From positions 804,230-868,229 of the forward strand of contig NW_003314283.1 in assembly GCF_000143415.4 (NCBI RefSeq): 64,000 nt of DNA, in the 5' to 3' direction. The notes beneath the pieces are model-generated. The model searched no databases, was not told the origin of the DNA, and was given only the letters and a program-made list of their open reading frames with translations. Shown piece by piece: positions 20,381-31,575 of this stretch. Position numbers and translations under genes: made by a program. The stretch's first letter is position 1. Every line of letters begins with the position of its first letter. The stretch comes from Selaginella moellendorffii. Lineage: Eukaryota > Streptophyta > Lycopodiopsida > Selaginellales > Selaginellaceae.

Positions 20381-23300
20381 ATTTGGTATTGGAGCCTTTT
20401 CCTTAGTTCTAGCAAAGGATAGAGGTGCATTGCTGTGAGATGGCAAAAGTAGGGTGTAAAAGAACCAAGGCAGAGATGGAACCTCTGTCAGAGCTGAAGC
20501 CTCCTGTTGAACAAAAGGCTAGGGATGAGGAATCCTTGCATGAGGAGGATTCCAGTGAGGGAACTTCCAAATAGGAGTCTAGTGGCGAGGCTTGGTTGTC
20601 CAAGGTTTGATTAGATGTTCTAGAAGGATAATTGGCATAGACCAATGCCCTGCTGGAGACTCTCGTACGCAAGTTAAAGCGTGACGAGAGGCGAAAGAAA
20701 AAGCGAAAGACTATGGATGCTGGTAGTGCAGAAAGTGCAGACCCTTCGGCAGGGACTGAGGCAGAACCAAACAAGGTCGAACAAACCAAAGTGGAATCCA
20801 TCTCTCAAACAGTTCCCAAGTACAAACCAAAGCCCCCATCAGTCTTCAAGGGAGTGAATGATTATAAAGTGGTGGAGGATTGGTTTTACGATATGGAGAA
20901 CTACTTTTGAGCATTGCAGTTACCGAACTCGAAGAAGGTTCCATATGCAAAACCATACTTGGCAGATAATGCTAAGTTTTGGTGGAGAATGACAGAGGCC
21001 AACGAAGAACCGGTGGCCACTTGGGAAATGATGAAGGCGAGGATTTGTGTGATTTATGTTCTTTTGAATGCTACTCTACACCTAAGGGATGAGCTGAGTA
21101 AGTTAAAGCAGATTGGAATCATTCAAGAGTATGTGAATGGGTTTATGGCAAAGAGGATACTTGTCACAAATATGGTTAACATGAATGCATTCCATGTTTT
21201 CATATTAGGCTTGCAAACCTGGGCTTGAAGCGAAGTGATGCGTTGGAACCCGACCAACTACAAGGAAGTGTTGAATGTGGCCATCAAGGTGCATTTCAAT
21301 GATAACTTGCAAAAGGGGAACACGACAGGGTCGGGGTCCATGTTTAGCAAATGGGCCAAACCAAAGGGGATATATGGCAAAAATAAATTCAAGAAGAGTT
21401 TCTTTAAGAATGAGTCATCGGGGTTCTGGAAAGGCAGATTCGGTGGCCAGTGAGCAAGTATGTGGGGGAGTCAAGCAAAATGGGACAAGCCCACAGATAA
21501 GAAGGTCAAGTTTGTTAGTAGCCTAGGAAACAACGTATGCTTCAACTGTGGTGAAGCAGGACACTTTTTGAGGGAATGTCTATACCCGAAGAAAGCCAGA
21601 GCCAATATGGCCATTAAGTTGGGTGAAATTTAAATTGAGGTACGTGATTCAGTCCCTAACTCAAAATTACTCATTACATAAGCAACTTTGGTAGAGAGTT
21701 GTTCTCGATATCTACTAGCCCTCCAAGGGAAGCTCAGGGGTAGCTTTGTTAAGATTTTTATTGACACAGGTGCTTTGGATAATTTTGTGGCTGCAAACAT
21801 AGTCCGGCAAGCTAGATTAACAGTGCAATAGTTGGGCGAACCAAGGACTATAGAGTTTGTTCAAGGTAGCCAAAGCATCAATGAGGTACTTCGATAAGCA
21901 AGAGTCAAAGTAGAGACATGGAAAGTAGACATGGATTTCACCATGTTGGACATGGCGGGATTTGGCGTAATCTTTGAGATGGATTGGTTCAATCGATTCA
22001 TGGTAGCCCTGCATGGACAAAGTGGGAACCTTGTGGTAATGGTGAATACCCGAGGAGAATGATCCAGAGTGGAGGCCTAGGATCTAAAGGTAGAGCAATG
22101 TAAGGCCAAAGACTCCTGCTTGAACCTGGTGCCCACAAAAGGATAACTCACTAAAGGAACCAAGGCAGTATTTCTGTGCTTACTCTCGATGAAGAGTGAC
22201 AAAAAAATGGGATTAAAAAAAGTGCCTTTGGTGATCTAGTGGGTGTTGGACTAATTCCAAGATACCATGCTGGAGGAGCTACCGGCGGGGTTACCCCCTG
22301 AACGACCGATAGAACATAAGATTGAGCTGGTCGAGGGTGCTAAGGTGGTGGTTCATCCCCCTTATCGATTGAATGAAAAGGAACTTGAGGAGCTCAAAAG
22401 CCAACTTGAGGAGTTTGTGGGAAAAGGGTATGTTAGGTTGAGCAAGTCACTGTATGATACACCGGTGTTATTTGTGAAAAAAAAAGATGGATCTATGCAC
22501 ATGTGCATAGACTACCAATTGCTTAACAAATATATAAAGGAGAACAAATACCCTTTACCAAGGATTGAGGACTTGTTCGATAGGTTGGGAAAGGCAAAAT
22601 ACTTCTCGAGGATCAACCTAAGGTCAGGATACTACCAGATTAGGGTAGTAGAGGAAGATGTTAAGAAGACAATCTGTCAGACAAAGTATGGAAGCTTTGA
22701 GTTTCTAGTGATGCCCTTTGGGCTGTGCAATGCACCAACAACGTTCTCAGTGTTGATGAATCATATTTTTGTACCCTATTTGGATCATTTTTTGGTCGTC
22801 TACATTGACGACATCTTGATCTATAGCGAAATGCTAAAAGAGCATGCCGAACACTTAACAAAGGTGTTTGAGAAACTAAGGGAACACTAGCTATATGCTA
22901 AAGAAAGCAAATGTGACTTTGCTTAACAAGAGGTAAAGTTTCTTATGCATATGGTAGGCAAGGACAGGCTCAAGGTGGACCCTGAGAAGGTTCAAGCGAT
23001 CTAAGAATGGGAATGACTATCGAATGTACACAAGTTAAAGGCATTTTTGAGGCTATGCAACTACTCCCAAAAGTTTATCAAACACTATTCAAGAGTAACT
23101 CTGCCTTTAACGGACTAAATGGGAAAATTATATGTGAACAAGACGTAGATGAGTTGTCCACTTAATTCCTCACGAGTGGCCTTTTTATTCCAAGTACTAT
23201 GCAAACCCTTCCACCATCATGACAGTGGAATGCGAAGTGGCATTCATCCACCTCAAAGGGAAGTTGAGGAAGGCTCCTATGTTGGCATTACCAGACTTTG

Positions 23301-25094
23301 GTAAGGACTTTGAGGTAAAAACAAATGCTTCAGACTTTGTGTTATGCGCAGTGTTGAAGCAAAACAACCATCCAATAGCATTCTTCTCGAAGAAGTTGGA
23401 CAAGGCTCAGCGAAAGTGGCTTGCCCATGAGAAGGAATTGTTTGTGGTGGTCAAGGCACTCAAGGAGTGGCAACACTACCCTAGGAGAGAGTTCAAAGTT
23501 TACATAGATAATATGGTAACGAAACACTTTTTGTCACAGTCTGACCTAAAAGGGAAACAAGGTCGGTGGGCCAATGCTTTTGCCAAGTTTGATTGTGAGA
23601 TTCTGTACAAGCCTGGGAAGAGCAACATTGTGGTGGATGCTCTAAGTTGAAAAGCGAGCTTGAAATTGGTGATATCCAGTGCGACAACAACCTTTTGGGA
23701 TGATGTGCGGATAGCATATAAGAATGATGGTCTAGCACAAGAAGTGTTGCTAAGGAACCTAGAGGCATGGGAAGCTCATCAGAGAGGTGAGCTGCCAATG
23801 GAAGAGAAAACAGGCTATGCGGAACACAGTGGACTCATATATTATAAACAAACAAGGGTGTACATTCTAGAAGGGGAACTAAGGAAGGTAGCCTTAAAAG
23901 AATGTCATGACGGACTTTTTGTGGGACATGGCGGAATGCCCAAGATGATGGGTTTAATCAAGAGGAAGTATCACTGGCGAGATATAGCTAAGAACATCCA
24001 AAACTATGTAAAGACATGTCTAATATGTTAGCAGATCAAAGCCGTGACTAAGGCTAGTGGGGGTTTGTTACAAAGCATTCCAATTCTAGATTGTCCATGG
24101 AAATGTTTTACAATGGACTTTATCATGGGACTCCCTCGAAGCGAGGGGTTTGATGTGATATTTGTGGTGGTGGACCGGTTTTTGAAGATGGCACATTTAA
24201 TACTCATCATAACAAAAGTGGATATGGAAGGTGTGGCGAAACTGTTCTTTGAACAAGTGGTTTGAGTGCGGGGAAGGCTAGAAGAGATTATCTCATATCG
24301 AGATAAAATCTTCATTAGTAGGTTATGGAGAACTCTTCTAGAATAGTATCGCACCAAATTGAAATTCAACACAGCCTATCACCCATAGATAGGTATTGGG
24401 TATTAAGTCAAGGTTGATGGCACTAATACTTCTTGACAGATGGACAAATGGAAAAGGTGAATATGTAGTTGGAGGATTATTTGTGATGCTATATCTCAGG
24501 AGACTAAACATATTGGGTAAGTCATTTGGGACTTGCGAAAATGTGTTATAACAACTCATCATATTTGAGTATCGGGGTGAGTCTATGGGAAGTCATCAAT
24601 GGGTAAGTTATTAAAGGTCCTATGGAACTCGGCATGGCCGAGTATCATAGAGAGTTACCCGAAATGGACATTCATGACAGAAAGGCTCAACATTTGGAAT
24701 CTAGTGAGGGATCCCTTAGAACAGGCTTAGTGCCAGGATGTAGAGTTCCAACCTAGGGAGAAAGTGTGGCTGAATACTAAGAACTTAAGACTACCAAGTG
24801 GGATCAGCTAGAAGTTGACCCAAAAGTAAAAATGCATGTATTCATACAAATGAACTGATTCTGAGTTCCTTGAGCAAGTTCATGGGGCTTTACGAGATTG
24901 AGGCACGAATTGGTAAGGTGGCTAATCGCCTCTGACTTCCTCGAGAGATGGGGAAGATGCACCCTATGTTATATGTGAACTTACTTAAGCTGTACTTTGA
25001 GGATCTGCTTCACAAGGACCAAATAAGACCTTTACCTAAGGTTATCCAAGGGGAAGAGGAATGCAAAGTTGAGACCATCCTCAATATGTGCAAG

Positions 25095-26252
25095 TGTAGC
25101 GCACGTGGTTTTTACCCTTTATCCTATGGTGATTTACCATAGGATAACACCCTGGAGCAGAACCTAAACCCTCTATGTGCCACGTGATAGATGCTATGTG
25201 TCACATGCCACATGTCCAAAGAAACGTGGTGTGGAACTTGAGTTTCAGGGCCTTGGGCCACTAAACGAAGGAACGGTGCCAAACTCTAAAGCTTGGAGCC
25301 AAGGAAGAATGGCACTGGGGCATGGAACGACTCCCAAGCATATAGCCCAAGGAGTGAAGGGGTAGAAGCCCAGAGCGACTTGGAACAGTCCTAGGGCAAC
25401 CAGCATCCCATTGCCAAGACTAGCACGCAAAACAGAGCCAAACGAAGTCTGGTGCTATTTCGGCATACCGGTGGCCTAACGCAAGGACATGGGTACTCCA
25501 CCAGCTAGCATAGAATGGAACTTGGGCTTAGACCCAAGCCAGACGTAGAACAAAGACAGACACATAAATAAGAGCTAGACTATGCCTCAGGTTAGTCGGC
25601 CATGCCCAACCTACCCACTATCCCTACTATACATTTGGAACCCCCCACATCCCCCCCCCCCTTGANNNNNNNNNNNNNNNNNNNNNNNNNNNNNNNNNNN
25701 NNNNNNNNNNNNNNNNNNNNNNNNNNNNNNNNNNNNNNNNNNNNNNNNNNNNNNNNNNNNNNNNNAATGTCCCTAGATTGCGAATTTGGATATGGGACGA
25801 ACACCATTGTATTCAAAACAATCTTTACATTCCGTAGATATGCCAAATAAGCAAATTTGGACACTTTCCATAAATAACATTTGGGACCGGAATAAGACTA
25901 ACACAAAAGGCATGATAGCGAGGGTGTTTGGCAGACACGGTAAGGTATCATTTAGCAAATATTGAGGGACCAATCTCAATATAATGAGGGTTCTTGATAC
26001 TAACAAGTGCAAACCAATGACACAAGTTTCTCAAACCAGGCCGAGTATGCTTAGCAAGAAACACATAAGTTTCCTACCTTATGTTTATCCAATTTAAGTC
26101 CGTGTTCATTGACCAGTTTCTCAACTAGCTCAAGTGGGAATTGATAACGGGTCTAGCAATACTGACCTCTTGCCATCATGGCAGTAAGGAAAGAGTGTCC
26201 ATAAGGACTAGCTGACAAGTATTTTTCGATACTCGAAGTCATATTCGCGACA
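25095..26252 (-). repeat. Solo LTR of the element B family inserted in G1
   Basis: It runs TGTAGC...GCGACA on the plus strand and is the reverse complement of the LTR-B type at 42768-43897. It is flanked by the 5-bp target duplication GCAAG at 25090-25094 and 26253-26257. No internal domain is present, so it is a solo LTR left by LTR-LTR recombination. The 100-base N gap lies inside it next to a C run. Confidence 0.9.
25666..25765. other. Assembly gap (100 N)
   Basis: One hundred unknown bases directly after a run of ten or more C. Elsewhere in these LTRs the same place holds a poly-G/C tract, so the gap is probably caused by that tract, and its true length is unknown. Confidence 0.98.
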
Positions 26253-26820
26253 GCAAGAGCAAGCAACAAGGATGCGAGGTGAGGGAGTTCTATGTGAAAT
26301 GGAAAGGATTTCCACACTATGAAATGGGAACTAAAGGAGAACCTAGCAAACGCGTGGGATATAGTGAAGGAATTTTTGCAAAGTAGAACTTTATGTACTT
26401 ATGCAAAATTCAATTAAAGAATCTATTTTGAGAAATTGAGCAATGTCATATGTTGGGACTTGAAGGCATGTTGAAGGTAAGCTAATTAGCATGGGTTAAC
26501 TAGGTCGACCAAGCATAGGAAACTACGCTCGACCCCCTGCAGGGATGTCGAATCCGTAGACGTATTCTACAGAGGTTGGGTTCGAGTCCCAACCCCCTAG
26601 TAAAGCAAGGCTGGGTTCAGGTCCCAACCCTATACTAGGGCGTGGTGAGAGGAGGGGTGTAGGGACACCTATACTTTGTTGTCATGGGCTCTTGGCCGGG
26701 GAGGCTAACTTAGGCATACCGCTAAGTGGGGGGATGCCCCCGGAGACATGGTCAACAAGTTGTAGAATTAAAAAGAGTCGTTCGATGTGGGCATCAAACT
26801 TCTTCTATGGGTGGTGGAGT

Positions 26821-27713
26821 TGTAAGGAATCAACTCCCCGAGGTGTCGAAGGCTAAAGGATTCCCGAAAGCGCAATCAAAATGATAAAGAGTTCATCGGA
26901 TGAGACTGAGTTCGAGATCGAGTCCAAAACCAACTTTAAGACCAAGTTCGAAACTGAGTTCGAGACCGAGTCCAAGACCGAGTCTCAGATTGAGTTTGAG
27001 ATCTGATATCGGGTCCGAGATCGAGTCCAAGACAAGATCTAAGACAGGGTCCGAGATCGGGTTCGAGATCGAGTCCGAGATCAAGTCCAAAACCGAGTTT
27101 GAGATCGAGTCCGAGATTGAGTTTGAGACCGAGTCCAAATACTAATATAGGTCGTGGGGTGAAAGCCCAAAGTGTGTGTTTCCCAGTCTCCCGGGGGGGG
27201 GGGGGGGGGGGGGGGAACTACAGGGGGTTTCAAAAGTATAGTAGGGATAGTGAGGTCTAGGAACCAGTCTTGAAGGAACTCTCTAGTGGTGCTTCTAAAT
27301 TGACTTGAGGTTGAAACTGGGGCTAAGGGGCCTTGGGTGGGAATGAGCATAAACTTGGGTGGTGCCAGAGGGGCCACCCAGAGAAGTGCTCAAGGGAAAC
27401 TCGCACTCCCGGAAAGGTTGGAAGTGAGGGGGTAAAGGTACCTATACCATGCCGTTAGGCCACAGTGTTTCCCCCCGGTGTCCCGAAGCAAGTGTTGCAC
27501 CCAAGGCTTGGGATTTAGAGGGTCCCATGATCAAGTCTTATTGTACTAAAGGATGTTAGGAACCTGGAGGCTTGGTGTGCTTGGCTGCTTGTGCTTGCGG
27601 GAAGTGTAGCCAAACCTTAAGTCCAATCTAACCCGAGGAGGGGGATTGGGAGAGATTTGAGAATCCGTGGATGTGGATGGCTAACGCTCTATTGATCATG
27701 CAGTGAGTAGCTT
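26821..27713 (+). repeat. 3' LTR of G1, truncated
   Basis: Starts TGTAAGGAATCAACTCC. It includes the hexamer array at about 26900-27145 and a run of 23 G at 27193-27215. It breaks off after GTGAGTAGC, directly continuing into element C sequence. Confidence 0.8.
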
Positions 27714-28134
27714 GAATTTGGAATTGAACTCCAAGCCCATTGCATTACAAAATGAAGGTCTAGTACAATCCCACAAGCACGAGCTCCCCGTATACAATAC
27801 TTGCACACAAAATGGTGTCAGATGGTGTTTGGCACGATTTTGGCATATCGGTGGCCTAAAGTGAGGAGGATCAACACATAAGGCATGATAGTGAGGGTGT
27901 TTGGCAGATATGGTAAGCTATCATGTAGTGATATTAAGGGACTAGTCTCAATATCGTAGGGATTCCCAACACTAGCATATGCAAGTCAATTAATGGGTTT
28001 TTCTAACCAGATCAAGTATATTTGACTAATAGCATTCATAAATTTCATCCTTATGCTCATTTGGTCAAGTGCACACATGATGACCAATTTCTCAACTAAC
28101 TTGAGTAGAGACCATAAAGGCAACTTTCATATAA

Positions 28135-28398
28135 TCATCTATATCTGCTGCTATGAAATAGTTTTCTATATTGTAAACCTAGTCTTCCAAAACTTGATAA
28201 TCCCGCATACCTCTTGAAATTGGGTGGTTTTAGAGGCTTAAACTTTGAAATTTGTGCAACCTGGGGCAATTGCAAAACTTTATCATCCTTAGAACTTGAA
28301 GAAAAGTTTGGTTTCTTAAGTTTAGTTGGTTTAGTTGTTTCAGCTTCTTTCTTCCTCTTCTTGTTCTCCTTTTTCAACTTGCGAACTTCCCTTCGCAA
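28135..28398 (-). pseudogene. Gag-like fragment of element C
   Basis: Lysine- and glutamate-rich coiled segment (LRREVRKLKKENKKRKKEAE), then PNFKRYAGLS. It lies between primer-binding site and LTR remnant, where gag is expected. I cannot match it to a specific gag family, so the call rests on position and composition. Confidence 0.4.
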
Positions 28399-28758
28399 AT
28401 TCTAGATCTTAGTTTCCTTAGCCATATGCTGCAGTGACATAGCATTTGGCTCTTCCTCTTCTAACTCAGCGTCAACCTCTTCCGCAATATCTTTAAGTAG
28501 GAGTTTCCTCCTCTTAATTCACCCATCTAAAAGTTTTAGCATCATTAATATGGTTCCTTTTCACCATCCCGCTAACTGCATGCATGCCTCTATTAGTAAT
28601 TGAACATGTATATAACATTCTTACTAAATGGTGCAATCCAACTAATCTTACATAGGTCACTTTGGATCTACTAGAAAAGTCTTTGCGTATGCAACTTGAG
28701 TTAGAAAATCTGACAAAAGTTGAATAAGAATCAATGAGATAATTTCTCTAATACCAAA

Positions 28759-29841
28759 TGTAGCGTACTTGAATTTGGAGTTGAACTCCAAGCCTGTTAC
28801 GCTACAAAACGAGGGTCCAATACAATCCTATAAGCACCAGCTTCTCGTATCTAGCATCTGCATGCAAAATGGTGTCAAACAATGTCTGGCACGATTTTGG
28901 TATACTAGTGGCCTAACGTGAGGAGGAGGGTACTCCACCGACTAAAGTAGTATAGAGCTTGGGTTTAGACCCAATCTGAATGCAAAACAAGAAGCAACAT
29001 AGTTTAGTGGAAGCTAAACTAATATCTCAAGTGGTCGGACATGCATTCTAACCACTATCCCTATTATACATTTGGAACCCCCCATAACACCTCCACCCCC
29101 GAGGAACACACACTTTGGGCTTTCACCCCTAGCCTCCTTTAGTACCAGGAGTTAGTCTCTGGGACAAACATGAAATTTACTAAATATAGAATGGTGTTAA
29201 ATCACAAATCCGGAAGTAGGAACAACATTATAAAGTTCAAGACACTCTCTACATTTTATATATATGCCTCTTAGATGGGTTTAAACACTTACCATAAATA
29301 GCATATGGTTCTAGAATGGAACCAACACATAGGGCATGATAATGAGGGTGTTTGCTAGACACGGTAAGCTATCTATAAGCTTCTAAATTTGAACTTCCCG
29401 AAAGGTCACCTAACCCAGTATTATTCAAACCCAAGGACACTTATCCCCAAATATCCCAAGACCCTTAACCAATTAGAAAAGGGGGTGCACTCTTATTCAT
29501 GGGCCCTTTCCCTTTATATTTGAATCCCATGGACTGTCTCTCGAGTCATTCCCTTTGGTTGTTTACACTATCATATAGCGATATTAAGGGACTAGTCTCA
29601 ATATTGTGGGGGTTCCCAACACTAGCAAGTGTAAGTTAACGAATGAATTTCTCTAACCAGGTCAACTATGCTTGATTAATAGCATTTAAGAATTTTGTCC
29701 TTATGCTCATCTAGTCAAGTGCACACGTAATGACCAGGGAAATAGCAATACTAACCTCTTGTTATTATGGCAATAAAGAGAGAGTGTCCATAAGGACTGG
29801 CCGACAAACATCTTTCGATACCTGAAGTCACATTTGTGACA
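28759..29841 (-). repeat. LTR of element C
   Basis: About 1083 bp with terminal TG...CA. Its plus-strand left end is a near-palindrome: TGTAGCGTAC is answered by GTTACGCTACA about 45 bp on, with GGAGTTGAACTCC in between. Confidence 0.7.
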
Positions 29842-30277
29842 CTATCCTTGTTCTACATCTGTTTTAAATCTAAGCCCAAATTCCACACTATGCTAGCTAG
29901 TGGAGTACCCATATCCTCATGTTAGGCCACCGGTATGTTAAAATAGAGCTAGATTCTATTTAGCTTCGTTTTAAATGAAGGAATGGAGCCAAATTCCTAA
30001 ATATGGAGTTAAGGAGTGAAGGAATTGGAGCACGAAGGAACTTTTGAGTGTACAACCTAAAGAGCAAAGGGATAGGAGTACTGAGCAACTTGAAACAATC
30101 CTAGAGCATTTAACATTTAATGCTAGGACCAACACACAGTGGCTCAATGCCCTAAAACTTGGGTACTCCCTTGTCCTTGGACATGTGGTATGTGGCATAT
30201 AGAGGGTTTAAATTCCACTTTGTGGTTATCCTATAGTTAATCACTATGGGATAAAAGGTGAAAACCATATGTGCTAC
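29842..30277 (+). repeat. 5' LTR of element B, second part, with an internal inversion
   Basis: Continues the LTR-B sequence interrupted at 19365 and ends GCTACA at 30277, just before the primer-binding site. Between about 29975 and 30137 the sequence is the reverse complement of the corresponding part of the 3' LTR (about 43570-43728). Confidence 0.75.
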
Positions 30278-30279
30278 AT

Positions 30280-30291
30280 TTGGTATCAAAG
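30280..30291 (+). other. Primer-binding site of element B
   Basis: TGGTATCAAAGG two bases after the LTR end resembles the initiator tRNA-Met primer-binding site (TGGTATCAGAGC) of plant LTR elements. Confidence 0.6.
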
Positions 30292-30447
30292 GATGAGTCT
30301 TAACAAGTACTATCCAATGAAATGATTTCTTGGGTGATTTGTGACTTGTGCAGTATGAGAAAGAAGTGATGATTCATAGAAGAATTCTAGAAATATGGAG
30401 CTCATGGGCAACTAATCTCATTGCATACGCAAAGATGAAGACAATAA

Positions 30448-31560
30448 TGTAAAGAACCAACTCGCCAAGGTGTCGTAGGCTAAAGGAGCCCCGAAAGCAT
30501 GGCCAAAATGATAAAGAGTTCATCGGATGGGACCAAGTCTAAGATCGAGTCTAAGACCGACTCTAAGACCAAGTTCGAGATAGTGTCCGGAATCGAGTCC
30601 GAGACTGACTCGGAGACCGAGTTCGAGACGGAGTCCGAGATCCGAAACCGGGTCCGAGACCGAGTCTGAGGTCGAGTTCGAGGTCGGGTCCGAGATCGGG
30701 TCCGAGATCGAGTCCGAGTCCGAATCCGAAGGATCGAGTCCAAGATCAAGCCAGAGACTAAGTTCGAGTACTAATACGGGTCAAGGGGTGAAAGCCCAAA
30801 GCATGCGTCTCCCGGGGGGGGGGGGGCTGCAGGGGGTTCCAAAAGTATAGTAGGGATAGTGAGGTCTAGGAACCAGTCTTGAAGGAACTCTCCAGTGGGG
30901 CTTCCAAATCGACTTGAGGTTGAGACTGGGGCTGAGGGGCCTTGGGTGGGAGTGAGCATGGGCTTGGGTGGTGCCGGAGGGGCCACCCAGGGAAGTGCTC
31001 AAGAGCAGCTCCCACTCCCGAAAGGGAAACCGACTGCAGTGCTCCCGGCTCATGTGGAGTGGTGCCCCACTTGAGTACCATGCGGCTCATTGGTCCTCGC
31101 CCTTCCTAGGGGCTTGGGCCTTCTTTTGGGATGGAAGTGGGGGGGTAGAGGTATCCATACCGGGGCGTTAGGCCACAGTGTTTCGCCCCGACATCCCGAA
31201 GCAAGTGCTGCACCTGAGACTTGGGATTTAGAGGGTCCCATGATCAAGTCTTGTTGTACCAAGGGGGGTTAGGAACCTGGAGGCTTGGTGTGCTTGGTTG
31301 CTTGTGCCTGCGGGGAGTGTAGCCGAACCTTAAGTCCAGTCTAACCCGGGGAGGGGGATTGGGAGAGATTTGAGAATCCGTAGATGGATGGCTAACACTC
31401 CGTTGCTTGTGCAGTGAGTAGCTGAACCCAAGTAGGACCAAGTAGGAGCTGGTACAATAGGCGAGAACCTTGGCGAGGGAACTTAGCACAAGCCAAGGCA
31501 GTGTTGGTCGGATAGACGAGGTAAGCTGGCAAATTGGAAAGGAAAAATTTGTGGCTTACA
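30448..31560 (+). repeat. 5' LTR of G2
   Basis: 1113 bp starting TGTAAAGAACC and ending GGCTTACA, with the hexamer array at 30528-30770 and a poly-G tract near 30818. Confidence 0.93.
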
Positions 31561-31563
31561 ATT

Positions 31564-31575
31564 TGGTATCGGAGC
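31564..31575 (+). other. Primer-binding site of G2
   Basis: TGGTATCGGAGC three bases after the 5' LTR differs by one base from the initiator tRNA-Met complement used by most plant LTR elements. Confidence 0.8.

Larger units (their letters stand above)
20440..26400 (+). pseudogene. G1 gag-pol, inactivated
   Basis: An open start at 20440 (MAKVGCKRTK) leads into gag, with the zinc knuckle CFNCGEAGHFLREC at about 21540-21580. The protease, reverse transcriptase (22267-22890 still open), RNase H (23219-23650) and integrase with an HPQ-type motif follow. Numerous TAG, TAA and TGA codons, mostly explainable by C-to-T changes, interrupt it. Two short intron-like inserts lie at 24393-24439 and 24826-24874, at the same points as in G2. 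Confidence 0.85.
19366..27713 (+). mobile_element. Chromovirus G1, old decayed Ty3/Gypsy copy
   Basis: Same family as G2. The 5' LTR is 19366-20380 and the primer-binding site TGGTATTGGAGC follows at about 20384. The gag-pol region runs 20440-26400 with many stops and indels. The zinc knuckle, protease DTGA, reverse transcriptase YIDD (22800-22812), RNase H and integrase can all be followed. A solo LTR splits the chromodomain at 25095-26252. The 3' LTR starts TGTAAGG at 26821 but stops at about 27713, lacking its last 145 bp or so, where element C begins. The first base pair of the LTR has changed from TG to TA at 19366. Confidence 0.85.
27714..29841 (-). mobile_element. Element C, internally deleted LTR retroelement on the minus strand
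   Basis: The LTR at 28759-29841 (plus-strand ends TGTAGC and GTGACA) is followed, reading the minus strand, by a primer-binding site TTTGGTATTAGAG at 28746-28758. Next comes a gag-like lysine-rich segment (28135-28398), then a partial second LTR at 27714-28105. Most of the internal domain and part of the second LTR are deleted. The LTR shares its middle with LTR-B but has a different end, so it is a related family. Confidence 0.65.

Noticed and set aside
26897-27145. Serine/aspartate-rich or arginine-rich proteins in the LTR hexamer arrays
   Set aside because: Hexamers avoid stops in several frames on both strands; the frames lie inside LTRs.
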